25,228 nucleotides of DNA from a virus. The notes under the pieces are model-generated. The model was given only the letters and a program-made list of their open reading frames with translations. It did no database searches and had not been told where the DNA came from. The first letter of the stretch is position 1; each line of letters begins with the position of its first letter. This document shows, in pieces, positions 14,058 through 21,484 of this stretch. The stretch covers positions 1-25,228 of the IMG/VR virus record IMGVR_UViG_3300029787_005119; one strand, written 5' to 3'. The position numbers and the translations under genes were made by a program.

Positions 14058-14933
14058 ATGAATGTTTTAATTCTCGGTAAAGGGTACGTAGGTGGTCACC
14101 TTCAAAAGTATCTATCTAATCAGCAGACTGCAGATAATAATATTTTTTTTAAATCTAAAAATAATTTAGATTATACAGATTCAGAAATTCTTTATAATTT
14201 TTGTTTATCGAAAGATATTGATACTATAGTTAATACTTCTGGTTATACCGGATCACCTAATGTGGATGGTTGTGAAGATAACAAAGAAGATTGTTTTTAT
14301 TATAATGTTAATGTACCTGTTATAATAGAAGGCGTCTGTAAGTCTTTAGATATAAATTTAATACACATTGGGTCTGGCTGTATATACAGCGGGTACGATA
14401 AACAATATACAGAACAAGATACTCCTGATTTTGGTATATACGATCAAGATTCAAGTTTTTATAGTAAAACAAAACATATATCCGAATTAATGTTAGATAC
14501 AAATTTTACAAATATTATTCGGATTAGAATGCCAATTGAACATAAATTAACTGATAAAAATCTTCTTACGAAGCTTATAAAGTACCCTAACTTAATTGAT
14601 TTTGCAAATAGTAAAACTGATATGAATCGGTTATGTCAATTTATATCTATTGTTATTAATAACTTCAAAGCCGGTATCTATAATGCCGTTCATAGTAAAC
14701 CGTTAACGACTAGAGAAGTTGTAAAAATTCTTAAAGATTATGATCTTGAAAATAAAGATTGGAAGTTTGTAAATTATGAAACTCTTAATATAAAATGTAA
14801 CCGCAGTAATTGTGTTATAACTAATCAAAAAGCAAAAGATGACTTTAATTTTGATTTTGGAGATGAAGAATATTACTTAAAACTAAATGCGTCTTTAATA
14901 AAAAAGGAAAAAGAATGGCTAAAGCAGAAATAG
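14058..14933 (+). CDS. NAD(P)-dependent sugar reductase/epimerase, RmlD-like SDR
   Basis: This 291-residue extended short-chain dehydrogenase has the nucleotide loop GKGYVG at residues 7-12 (GxGxxG) and the catalytic YxxxK pair Y135 and K139 in FYSKTK. HIGSGCIYSG (103-112) is the usual strand with the catalytic Ser/Thr region. The pattern is that of RmlD-type enzymes, which reduce the 4-keto group of NDP-6-deoxy-4-keto sugars; the short N-terminal strand and lack of a GalE-type insertion support this. With the RmlB-like dehydratase encoded at 16246, it could make a 6-deoxy sugar nucleotide. Its end overlaps the next gene by 19 bases. Confidence 0.8.
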   Translation: MNVLILGKGYVGGHLQKYLSNQQTADNNIFFKSKNNLDYTDSEILYNFCLSKDIDTIVNTSGYTGSPNVDGCEDNKEDCFYYNVNVPVIIEGVCKSLDINLIHIGSGCIYSGYDKQYTEQDTPDFGIYDQDSSFYSKTKHISELMLDTNFTNIIRIRMPIEHKLTDKNLLTKLIKYPNLIDFANSKTDMNRLCQFISIVINNFKAGIYNAVHSKPLTTREVVKILKDYDLENKDWKFVNYETLNIKCNRSNCVITNQKAKDDFNFDFGDEEYYLKLNASLIKKEKEWLKQK

Positions 14934-15361
14934 TAGGTTTTACAGCAGGTAATTTTGATCTTCTACACCCTGGCTACATATATACGTTTGAAGAAGCAAA
15001 ACGACATTGTGATAAATTTTTAGTGTTTTTACAAAAAGATCCTTCTGCAACAAGGTATACAAAATATAGGCCAGTTATACCATACTATGAACGATATAAA
15101 ACTCTAATAGCAATTCAATATATTGACGAAGTCTACATGTATCAAACAGAGGAAGAATTAATAGAACTTATTAAGTTTTTTAAACCAGATATTAGAATAT
15201 TAGGAGAAGATTATATTGGTAAATCTTTCACCGGTGATGATTTACCTCCTAAAGTAATTTATACTACTCGATCGCATGAATGGTCAACAACAAAAATAAA
15301 AGACCTTATAACAAAACAAACAATTAAACAAAATCCGGATATTTTAAATGATAGTAAATAA
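14915..15361 (+). CDS. Cytidylyltransferase-like nucleotidyltransferase with an altered HxGH motif
   Basis: This 148-residue protein is the third cytidylyltransferase-type domain in the window. The opening GFTAGNFDLLHPGYIYTF aligns with the GxFDxxHxGH region, but the signature reads H18-P-G-Y21, so the second His is Tyr. The rest is typical: YRPVIPYYERYKTLIAIQYIDEV, then RILGEDYIGKSFTG and the closing WSTTKIKDL, equivalent to the ISTTxI motif. It may still be active, since a subgroup with HPGY may exist, or it may bind nucleotides without catalysis. A good ribosome binding site (AAGGA at 14904-14908) lies 6 bases before the ATG inside the previous gene. Its stop overlaps the next ATG by 14 bases. 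Confidence 0.8.
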   Translation: MAKAEIVGFTAGNFDLLHPGYIYTFEEAKRHCDKFLVFLQKDPSATRYTKYRPVIPYYERYKTLIAIQYIDEVYMYQTEEELIELIKFFKPDIRILGEDYIGKSFTGDDLPPKVIYTTRSHEWSTTKIKDLITKQTIKQNPDILNDSK

Positions 15362-16256
15362 GAAAATTATTGTTACCGGTGGGAACGGTTTTATAGGTTC
15401 TCATATTGTAGATAAATTAGCTGATTCTAATGAAGTGCATGTTATTGATAATCTTTCTAGTGATGCAGCGGATAAACACTACTACAATAAACGGGCAATA
15501 TACCATAAAGCAGATATAGCAGATTATGAAGCTATAAAAAATATTTTTGAAGGAATAGATTACGTCTTTCATTTAGCAGCTGAGGCTAGAATACAACCTA
15601 CTTTAAATAATCCTGTACTTGCTGCCAAGAGTAATATGCTTGGAACATGTACAGTTTTACAATGTAGTAGAGAGGCTAATGTTAAAAGAGTTATATATAG
15701 CTCTACCTCATCTGCGTATGGTTTAAAAAATAAACCTCCTTTGCAAGAAGAAATGGATAATGATTGTCTTAATCCATATTCAGTTACTAAAACTGGTGGT
15801 GAAGAGTTATGTAAAATGTTTACTAAGCTCTTTAATCTTGAAACTGTAATATTAAGATACTTTAATGTATATGGAGATAGGTCTCCACTAAAAGGTCAAT
15901 ATGCCCCCGTTGTAGGTATCTTTTTAAGACAGACGATTAATAATGAACCAATGACAATTGTCGGTGATGGTAATCAAAGAAGAGATTTTACTCATGTTCA
16001 AGATATTGTTGAGGCTAATATAAGAGCCGCCGCCAGTGAAAATAAGAAGATTTTAGGTAATACTATAAACGTTGGTACGGGTATTAATTATTCTATTTTA
16101 GAAGTAGCTAATATGATTGGTAGTATGACAGTACATTTACCTGAACGAAAAGCCGAGGCTAGTATAACGCTTGCTAACAATAAAAGACTAAAGGAGTGGT
16201 TAAATTTTATACCAACTGACAAACTTAAAGAATATATTACTGGTTATGGAAGATAG
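15348..16256 (+). CDS. NDP-sugar epimerase, GalE-like SDR
   Basis: This 302-residue extended SDR has GGNGFIG (residues 11-17) for NAD binding, FHLAAEAR (74-81), the catalytic Ser/Thr region YSSTSSAYG (117-125) and the YxxxK pair Y144 and K148 in PYSVTK. FNVYGDR and the DFTHVQD motif follow as in UDP-hexose 4-epimerases. GalE-like enzymes oxidise and re-reduce C4 of a UDP-sugar; UDP-GlcNAc, UDP-glucuronate or heptose variants cannot be told apart here. It overlaps both neighbours (14 bases upstream, 11 downstream), so the three sugar genes from 14915 to 17205 form one coupled unit. Confidence 0.86.
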   Translation: MIVNKKIIVTGGNGFIGSHIVDKLADSNEVHVIDNLSSDAADKHYYNKRAIYHKADIADYEAIKNIFEGIDYVFHLAAEARIQPTLNNPVLAAKSNMLGTCTVLQCSREANVKRVIYSSTSSAYGLKNKPPLQEEMDNDCLNPYSVTKTGGEELCKMFTKLFNLETVILRYFNVYGDRSPLKGQYAPVVGIFLRQTINNEPMTIVGDGNQRRDFTHVQDIVEANIRAAASENKKILGNTINVGTGINYSILEVANMIGSMTVHLPERKAEASITLANNKRLKEWLNFIPTDKLKEYITGYGR

Positions 16257-17205
16257 ACGAATTTTAGTAACTGGTGGTTATGGATTTATTGGTGGAAATT
16301 TTATTAGATTTCTTAGAGATAACTTTCCTAGCAGCTATATAGTTAACATTGATAAGAATAGCTATGCCTCTAATAAAGAATATGTAAAAGGTCTTTGTGA
16401 TGAGGAGCATGCTGTTGATCTTAAAGATTCTTTATTTCTTGAAAATGTCTTTCTTAAAAATGATAAGTTTGATTATATTTTTCATTTTGCCGCTGAATCT
16501 CATGTAGATAATAGTATTACTGGCCCGTCAGTTTTTGTCGAATCTAATGTATTAGGTACTCAAAATCTTCTAGAATGTTATAGAAAAATTAATAATGGAT
16601 ACGGTAAATTTGTACATATCTCCACTGATGAAGTGTATGGTCACTTAGGTTGGAATGACCCTTCATTTACTGAAAAGACCCCATTGTCCCCAAGGTCTCC
16701 ATATGCTGCTTCAAAGGCTTCTAGCGACTTAATGTGTCTATCATATATAGAAACTTTTAACTTAGATATTAGTATAACACGGTGCTGTAATAACTTTGGA
16801 CCCAATCAACATAGTGAAAAATTTATACCTACAATTATTAATTCTCTTAAAGATAATAAGAAGATACCAGTGTACGGTGAAGGGTCAAATATAAGAGAAT
16901 GGATACATGTCCATGATCATAATCTTGCAGTCTGGACTGTAGCTACTACTGGTAAGCCTGGTGTATATAATATAGGTTCTGGAAACGAACTAACTAATCT
17001 TGAACTGGTAGATATTCTTTGTAAAATTTTTGATAAAGATATGGACCATTGCGTAAGATTTGTTGAGGATAGACTTGGGCATGACTTTAGATATAGTATA
17101 GACAGTAGTAAAATTAGAAATGAATTAATATGGGAACCATTATATAATGATATTGAAAAGGAACTCAGAGAATATGTCGAATACTACTTACAAAAAGGCA
17201 GGTAA
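16246..17205 (+). CDS. rmlB: dTDP-glucose 4,6-dehydratase-like protein (RmlB type)
   Basis: This 319-residue SDR has GGYGFIG (residues 10-16), FAAESHVDNSI (81-91), the dehydratase triad T127-D128-E129 in STDEVYG, Y153 and K157 in YAASKAS, and the substrate-binding RCCNNFGPNQ (179-188) followed by EKFIPTIINSL. The Asp-Glu pair after Thr separates 4,6-dehydratases from epimerases, and the CNNxGPxQ segment is characteristic of RmlB. It should convert dTDP-glucose (or another NDP-hexose) to the 4-keto-6-deoxy form, the branch point to rhamnose, fucosamine and 4-amino-4,6-dideoxy sugars. The gene is in frame-overlap with the epimerase upstream and the small gene downstream. The match to RmlB is strong; the exact nucleotide is not proven. 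Confidence 0.88.
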   Translation: MEDRRILVTGGYGFIGGNFIRFLRDNFPSSYIVNIDKNSYASNKEYVKGLCDEEHAVDLKDSLFLENVFLKNDKFDYIFHFAAESHVDNSITGPSVFVESNVLGTQNLLECYRKINNGYGKFVHISTDEVYGHLGWNDPSFTEKTPLSPRSPYAASKASSDLMCLSYIETFNLDISITRCCNNFGPNQHSEKFIPTIINSLKDNKKIPVYGEGSNIREWIHVHDHNLAVWTVATTGKPGVYNIGSGNELTNLELVDILCKIFDKDMDHCVRFVEDRLGHDFRYSIDSSKIRNELIWEPLYNDIEKELREYVEYYLQKGR

Positions 17206-17434
17206 ACTTTTTGCTGTACATCATGGTGATTACGCCGGTCAAATGTTTGCCTTAGTAACGATTGAGGAACACAATTATAATTTTCTATCAATGCCTGAAA
17301 TGAAAAATATCTCAGTTTCGGTTAAGGATTTTGATCGCGGTATAAAAAAAGAAATTATACAATTTGTAGAAGCATTACCTAAGGATATTTTTAAAGTAAT
17401 TAAAGCACAATATGAAAAAAATTCTAACAATTGA
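17174..17434 (+). CDS. Hypothetical protein, 86 residues
   Basis: No family is recognised. It is a small alpha/beta protein with a beta-rich first half (KLFAVHHGDYAGQMFALVTI) and an amphipathic C-terminal helix ending KAQYEKNSNN. The start at 17174 is chosen because it shortens the overlap with rmlB to 32 bases and has AAGGAA upstream at 17158-17163; an in-frame ATG at 17147 would add nine residues encoded inside rmlB. It overlaps the RNase H gene by 23 bases, suggesting coupling to it. The conserved-looking position between sugar genes and RNase H gives no functional hint. Confidence 0.65.
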   Translation: MSNTTYKKAGKLFAVHHGDYAGQMFALVTIEEHNYNFLSMPEMKNISVSVKDFDRGIKKEIIQFVEALPKDIFKVIKAQYEKNSNN

Positions 17435-18257
17435 TGGTAATAATTTAGTACACCGGGTATACTGGGTTGCTAATAATATGGCTAAAAAGTCTGATAACTT
17501 TCATGTCTATATGTTTCTTAATGCGGTAAAAAGCTATACTGATATGTATAAAGCAGATACAGTTATATGTGTATGGGATGAAAAACCTGATTATAGAAAA
17601 AATAAACGTAGAGATCTTTTAGAAGAATATAAAGGTAACAGAGATTATGATTCCAGTGTTCATGATAAAAATGAGCTTATTAAAGAACTTTTACAGCTTA
17701 TGGGTATACCCTCTATATACCCCCGTGACTATGAAGCTGATGATGTAATTGGCTTTATAGATGGTTATTTTTATGACGATGAGCATATAATTGTAACAGT
17801 AGACAAAGACCTATGTCAGCTTATCAGTGAGGATACTGTTGTATATGACCCTATTAGAAAATATGAAATTAATTTAGAAAATTTTACCGAGAAACTAAAG
17901 TATGACCCAGAGGATTTTATTAAGGTTAAAGCTTTACAAGGAGATAAAAGCGATAATATACCCGGGTTAAAAGGGTTCGGTAAAGTTAAAATTGGAAAAT
18001 TCTTAGATGGTGTTATAAGACTTACCGAGGAAGAAAACAAAATTTACACTCGTAATTTAAAATTAGTTACTCTTAGTAAAGATTTAGAGGAGGAAGACTA
18101 TGTTATTAAGCAACTTAAAAATTGTTCATTTAAATCAGATTTTACTGAATTTATTAGCCTTTGTAAAAAATGTTGGTTTACTAATATTTTAAAATATGAT
18201 CAAAAATGGTTTACTACCTTTTTTGAAAAAAATAGATTAATTGATTTACTATCTTAA
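17412..18257 (+). CDS. rnh: RNase H / 5'-3' exonuclease, T4 Rnh type (FEN family)
   Basis: This 281-residue flap-endonuclease-family protein removes RNA primers from lagging-strand fragments, as T4 RNase H (305 aa) does. Metal ligands stand in the usual order: D8 in TIDGNN, the EADD motif at 108-111, D131 and D133 in TVDKDLCQL, and G177-D178 and D181 in GDKSDNIPG, followed by the helix-hairpin-helix stretch GLKGFGKVKIGKFL. The N-terminal KKILTIDGNNLVHRVYW is typical of phage members. It sits with primase, helicase and SSB genes. It overlaps the small gene upstream by 23 bases and ends 8 bases before the next ATG. Confidence 0.92.
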   Translation: MKKILTIDGNNLVHRVYWVANNMAKKSDNFHVYMFLNAVKSYTDMYKADTVICVWDEKPDYRKNKRRDLLEEYKGNRDYDSSVHDKNELIKELLQLMGIPSIYPRDYEADDVIGFIDGYFYDDEHIIVTVDKDLCQLISEDTVVYDPIRKYEINLENFTEKLKYDPEDFIKVKALQGDKSDNIPGLKGFGKVKIGKFLDGVIRLTEEENKIYTRNLKLVTLSKDLEEEDYVIKQLKNCSFKSDFTEFISLCKKCWFTNILKYDQKWFTTFFEKNRLIDLLS

Positions 18258-18265
18258 ATAATTAT

Positions 18266-18532
18266 ATGAGCAATTACAATCCAAATGATTTTGTAAACCC
18301 TACACAAGTTAGATCTCCATATACTGGCGAGACTGCAACACCTTCATATAACAGCTTTGAACATCAAGGCAATACGTATCAACAGGCTGTTTTTTCTGAC
18401 CCAGTAACAGGCCATCTTATTAAAAAAGGTATAGTTAGTATTAAAGATAAAGAAGGTAAAATAGTGGCAGATTATAACTCCGTATTAGGTAGTTCAAATA
18501 ACGTTACACAAAGAAGTTTAGACAACCTTTAA
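18266..18532 (+). CDS. Hypothetical protein, 88 residues
   Basis: No family is recognised. The sequence is rich in Asn, Ser, Thr and Tyr, with several short beta segments (NTYQQAVFSD, GHLIKKGIVSIKDKEGKIVADY) and no hydrophobic span, which resembles small phage-encoded beta proteins. It lies 8 bases after RNase H and ends 36 bases before the promoter-driven primase gene. No clear promoter or ribosome binding site of its own is seen, so it is probably read from the RNase H transcript. Confidence 0.65.
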   Translation: MSNYNPNDFVNPTQVRSPYTGETATPSYNSFEHQGNTYQQAVFSDPVTGHLIKKGIVSIKDKEGKIVADYNSVLGSSNNVTQRSLDNL

Positions 18533-18534
18533 GA

Positions 18535-18562
18535 TTGATAATCAACTAATTTATACTATAAT
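18535..18562 (+). promoter_or_regulatory. Promoter for the primase gene (TTGATA-16-TATAAT)
   Basis: TTGATA at 18535-18540, a 16-base spacer and TATAAT at 18557-18562 are followed after 6 bases by the ATG at 18569. This is a near-perfect member of the leaderless promoter class; it occupies the whole intergenic gap. Confidence 0.75.
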
Positions 18563-18568
18563 AGGTGT

Positions 18569-19606
18569 ATGGTACCTATTCCCGAGCAATATGTAATAAA
18601 AGTCTTATACGAAAATATCTATAAGATTACATATAATAAATTTAATCATACTTATAATGGGTGCTGCCCTATCTGTAAAGAAGGCGATTCATGGGGCCGG
18701 AAAAAGCGTTTCTACTATATACCTAAAAAGGAATTAGCATATTGTCATAATTGTGGCTATAGTAAAAAGCCTTTACCGTTTATAGGCGACGTAACTAATA
18801 AACCTTTACAAGTTATTTTAAATGAAGTAAAGGAGCTCGATGTAGATATATTGCCAGTTATTGAAGAGCCGCAAGAAGAAAAAAAGATAGTTAATAATGA
18901 GACATTGCCGAAAGATTGTATAAACTTATCGGATAAAGCTCAATTAGAATTTTATAAAGATAATCCTGTAGTTACAATGGCTTTGCATTGTATAGAAACT
19001 AGGCGACTTAATAAAGGTATTAATAGTCCTAAAACATTTTACCTCTCGTTAAATGACCCCGTACATAAAAATAGATTAGTATTGCCTTTTTATGATGAAA
19101 ATAATAAAATTATATATTATCAGACAAGAGGGTTAATTAATAAAGATTTACATGATAGACCGAAATATCTTTCTAAGATGAATGCGGTAAGATGCCTGTA
19201 TGGTATTCATAATATTAATTCTAATATTGATAGTGTGTTTATATTTGAAGGCCCGATTGATAGTTATTTTGTAGAGAATGGGCTCGCTACTTGTGGAATA
19301 ACTGAGCGTAGTAGTAAAATATTTACTGCTCGTCAAAAAGACCAAATAAATGGACTAAGATTTTATGATAAAGTATTTGTATTGGATAATCAATATCAAG
19401 ATACTGCTGCTTTAAATAAGAGTATAATTTTAGCCGAAAATAATGAAAAGGTTTTTGTGTGGCCGAAAGAATTAAAGCAGTTTAAAGACTTTAATGATAT
19501 ATGCGTAGCTGGTAATAAAGACAAAATAAAACCCGAATTTATATTAAAAAATACTTATTCAGGTCTTAAAGCTAAGCTGTTGTTAACTGAAATTAAAAAT
19601 AATTAG
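18569..19606 (+). CDS. 61: DNA primase, T4 gp61 type
   Basis: gp61 makes the RNA primers for lagging-strand synthesis with the gp41 helicase. The N-terminal zinc ribbon has C33 and C36 (CPIC), then C59 and C62 (CHNC). The TOPRIM core follows: the catalytic Glu E227 in FIFEGPIDSYF and D273 in VFVLDNQYQD. The second acidic motif lacks the usual DxD spacing, a feature I recall as shared with T4 gp61. Length is 345 residues against 342 in T4. It has its own promoter and is the last plus-strand gene before the convergent minus-strand cluster. The assignment is strong. Confidence 0.9.
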   Translation: MVPIPEQYVIKVLYENIYKITYNKFNHTYNGCCPICKEGDSWGRKKRFYYIPKKELAYCHNCGYSKKPLPFIGDVTNKPLQVILNEVKELDVDILPVIEEPQEEKKIVNNETLPKDCINLSDKAQLEFYKDNPVVTMALHCIETRRLNKGINSPKTFYLSLNDPVHKNRLVLPFYDENNKIIYYQTRGLINKDLHDRPKYLSKMNAVRCLYGIHNINSNIDSVFIFEGPIDSYFVENGLATCGITERSSKIFTARQKDQINGLRFYDKVFVLDNQYQDTAALNKSIILAENNEKVFVWPKELKQFKDFNDICVAGNKDKIKPEFILKNTYSGLKAKLLLTEIKNN

Positions 19607-19644
19607 CTATGATAATCTGTATTATCTCGGAACTCAAGCTCCTC

Positions 19645-19890
19645 TTACGCATCTACTGTTAACGCGTCAACTGTTACATCATCGTAATCGTACTCTTCAT
19701 CGATGCCAGCCTTAACAGCTTCAGCCTTAGCAGCTGTGCTATATGCTCCAATAATTTTAAACTTACCACCCCAGCCATCTTCAACATGAGCTTTAACAAT
19801 GTATACTTCTTTCATACTATTATCATATGCACCGTCTTCACCTACTATTTTAGTATAGGCTTCAAAAATTAAGTTTTTGTCTTTATTCAT
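19645..19890 (-). CDS. Small acidic protein with capsid-targeting-like N-terminus, 81 residues
   Basis: The protein starts MNKDKNLIFEA. LIFE followed by Ala at residues 7-11 fits the (I/L)XE rule of T4-type prohead proteases, with Glu at residue 10, the same position as in the targeting peptide of T4 internal protein III (as I recall it, MKTYQEFIAE then A). The body has a compact alpha/beta look (KEVYIVKAHVEDGWGGKFKI) and an acidic tail. The start at 19890 is chosen because it aligns with the paralogous N-termini; a GTG at 19902 would add four residues overlapping the upstream gene. It is the last gene of the minus-strand cluster, one base after its neighbour. Likely packaged in the head or part of the prohead core; function unknown. 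Confidence 0.75.
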   Translation of the reverse strand: MNKDKNLIFEAYTKIVGEDGAYDNSMKEVYIVKAHVEDGWGGKFKIIGAYSTAAKAEAVKAGIDEEYDYDDVTVDALTVDA

Positions 19891-19891
19891 A

Positions 19892-20146
19892 TTAAAAATC
19901 ACCCTCTATAAGTGAATCGTATGCTTTTCTTAATTCAGGGTCATTAACATAAGACTCTTGCTTTAATACATCAACAGCATCGAATACCTTTTCAAGTATT
20001 TGATTTATCTTATCTTCTAGTTCTGGTGCTTCTCCTTTAAGTTGTTCAAGTAAATTTACAGCACCTTCTGACGATTCTTCATTTTCACTGGGAGTCTTGT
20101 TAAATTGAGCATAAGCTTCAAAAATTAAATCTTGATCTGTTTTCAT
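19892..20146 (-). CDS. Small acidic protein with capsid-targeting-like N-terminus, 84 residues
   Basis: The protein starts MKTDQDLIFEA, which matches the T4 internal protein III targeting peptide in length and in the MKT-x-Q start, with the LIFE site again at residues 7-10 and Ala following. The remainder is helical and acidic (EQLKGEAPELEDKINQILEKV), resembling small prohead core proteins such as T4 gp67 in size and charge but without clear identity. It has its own late-type promoter: AATAAATA 5 bases before the ATG. After cleavage the mature protein would begin at Ala11. Homology to any named core protein is not claimed. Confidence 0.75.
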   Translation of the reverse strand: MKTDQDLIFEAYAQFNKTPSENEESSEGAVNLLEQLKGEAPELEDKINQILEKVFDAVDVLKQESYVNDPELRKAYDSLIEGDF

Positions 20147-20151
20147 ACAAT

Positions 20152-20159
20152 TATTTATT
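20152..20159 (-). promoter_or_regulatory. T4-late-like promoter (AATAAATA) for the 20146 gene
   Basis: On the minus strand AATAAATA ends 5 bases before the ATG at 20146, the same octamer and spacing as upstream of the 4169 gene. No -35 element is evident. It lies in the 32-base gap after the 20179-20400 gene, the only real gap inside the cluster. Confidence 0.6.
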
Positions 20160-20178
20160 AACTGAGATAAAAAAATAA

Positions 20179-20400
20179 TTAAATTTGTCTATCTATTGGT
20201 TGTGCTGCAGCGCGTGAACCGCCACCTGTACGAGTACCAGTCGACATAAAATCTACATACTGGTTTAAAGTCTTAAGCTCACTGGCAATATCTTGTAAAG
20301 CTTTAACCATATCATTAGCCACTGAAGGGTCATCTATTTGTTCATTAATAGTTTTTTTACCACTAACGTAGCTTTCAAATATTTTTGTCATATCGTCCAT
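20179..20400 (-). CDS. Small protein with capsid-targeting-like N-terminus, 73 residues
   Basis: The protein starts MDDMTKIFESY, a shortened version of the shared N-terminus, with IFE at residues 7-9 and Ser following instead of Ala. The middle is a long helix (NDMVKALQDIASELKTLNQYV), and the tail is Gly/Arg-rich with Thr (STGTRTGGGSRAAAQPIDRQI), which could bind nucleic acid or be disordered. It follows the 208-residue gene after 2 bases with no visible ribosome binding site, so it is probably coupled. No known family is recognised; a minor head or core protein is the best guess. Confidence 0.7.
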   Translation of the reverse strand: MDDMTKIFESYVSGKKTINEQIDDPSVANDMVKALQDIASELKTLNQYVDFMSTGTRTGGGSRAAAQPIDRQI

Positions 20401-20402
20401 AA

Positions 20403-21029
20403 TTATATAATATATTTAGTTGTGTAACTTACGCTTTCTTTAGCAATTTCTTTTTCAGCATCCCCATAAGCATCTCTTCCGAGGGCGTCTCTTTCATGAG
20501 CAGTTAAGGACATTCCATCTTTTAATCTTTCTTCAGCAGCTTTAATTAAAGCATCGCCAGCTGTTCCCATTCCTTTAACTTTCTTTAAAAGCTCATCATC
20601 TGAAAGGTCACCAGTCTTATCTTCATCATCCTGACTCTTCTTTCTTAATTTACCGGTAACAGGGCATCTTTCTGCCTCTTCTTCCGGGTCGTCTTCATAA
20701 TGATCTGCAACTGCTCTTGCATGTTCTTGACCTGCTCTTTCTCTCTCTTTTTTCTCAATATCTACAGGTTCTTCTGGTTCGCCTTCTTCATTAGATTCCA
20801 TGTCTTCAGTATCTATAGCACTAGGACGTTCGCCTTTTTCGTAATAATCATCACGTTCTTTAGTAATATAAGCTCTTACACTTTCTGTATCATCAAGTTT
20901 TAAGTCTTTTATAATATCATCTACATCATCGCCCATTTCAATGGCAGTAGCTATATCTTTCATTTTACTTTCTTCGAGAGTTTTAACTTGATAAGCTTCG
21001 AATATTAAACTAGTATCTTTATCAAACAT
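20403..21029 (-). CDS. Acidic protein with capsid-targeting-like N-terminus, 208 residues
   Basis: The protein starts MFDKDTSLIFEAY, with LIFE at residues 8-11 followed by Ala. A second (I/L)XE site, LEE, follows at about 18-20. The central 80-150 region is highly charged and acidic (many Glu and Asp, with a CPVTGKLRKK segment), and the C-terminal part is helical. This composition is typical of prohead scaffold/core or internal proteins cleaved during head maturation. A good ribosome binding site (AAGGA) precedes the ATG, in the 8-base gap after the 141-residue gene, so it is translated from that gene's late transcript. No family is recognised. Confidence 0.75.
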   Translation of the reverse strand: MFDKDTSLIFEAYQVKTLEESKMKDIATAIEMGDDVDDIIKDLKLDDTESVRAYITKERDDYYEKGERPSAIDTEDMESNEEGEPEEPVDIEKKERERAGQEHARAVADHYEDDPEEEAERCPVTGKLRKKSQDDEDKTGDLSDDELLKKVKGMGTAGDALIKAAEERLKDGMSLTAHERDALGRDAYGDAEKEIAKESVSYTTKYII

Positions 21030-21037
21030 TATATTCC

Positions 21038-21463
21038 TTAGTTGTATCTATATTTTGGATCATTAGCACCTGCTAAATAACCTTTTAAAATTTCACTTAA
21101 CGACATTACTTCCATTGCAACTCTTGCCATTTTCTTTGTTTCGGCATTAGCTATGCTATTATAGATTGTATCTGACTCTGCAGAATTAATTTTTGTTGTA
21201 ATACTGCTTTCGGTACCGTTAACATATTCAGCAAATTTATCCATTTCAGTAACCCAGCTTTTAAGCTCATCGTACATTTGTCTTTGCTGATCAGTCATAG
21301 TTGTTGATGTTGCAACGTCTTCTACATCAGCACCAAGGTCGTCGCTGGACATGGTATCTAATTCTGCATCAGCAGCTTCTGTATCGGTAACGTCAATATC
21401 TACGTCAAGCTCATCGTCTTGTTCACTTAACACCTTTTTAAATCTTTTACTGTAGATGGTCAT
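21038..21463 (-). CDS. Acidic probable prohead/virion protein, 141 residues
   Basis: The protein starts MTIYSKRFKKVLSEQDDE. LSE at residues 12-14 fits the (I/L)XE prohead-protease rule, and the leading basic stretch is followed by a very acidic region to about residue 50. The rest is helical (MTDQQRQMYDELKSWVTEMDKFAEYV). An upstream in-frame ATG at 21742 would extend it by 93 residues but would cover the divergent 21498 gene and its promoter; 21463 is chosen because a CATAAATA late motif ends 5 bases before it. T4 gp68, a prohead core protein, is also 141 residues, but no sequence match is claimed. It is the first gene of the minus-strand late operon. Confidence 0.72.
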   Translation of the reverse strand: MTIYSKRFKKVLSEQDDELDVDIDVTDTEAADAELDTMSSDDLGADVEDVATSTTMTDQQRQMYDELKSWVTEMDKFAEYVNGTESSITTKINSAESDTIYNSIANAETKKMARVAMEVMSLSEILKGYLAGANDPKYRYN

Positions 21464-21468
21464 ATTTA

Positions 21469-21476
21469 TATTTATG
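21469..21476 (-). promoter_or_regulatory. T4-late-like promoter (CATAAATA) for the minus-strand cluster
   Basis: On the minus strand CATAAATA ends 5 bases before the ATG at 21463. It is the divergent partner of the TATAAATA that serves the 21498 gene; both fit within the 34-base gap between the two start codons. Transcription from here would cover the 141- and 208-residue genes and probably those beyond. Confidence 0.62.
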
Positions 21477-21484
21477 CTGCGACG

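Noticed and set aside
14320-19345. Minus-strand ORFs at 14320-14502, 17816-18040 and 19148-19345, and the one at 7647-7832
   Set aside because: All are short antisense shadows inside assigned genes, with low-complexity composition and no start signals.
20700-20903. Plus-strand 67-residue Phe- and Cys-rich ORF
   Set aside because: It is the complement of the Glu- and Lys-rich region of the 208-residue protein; the composition is a mirror effect.
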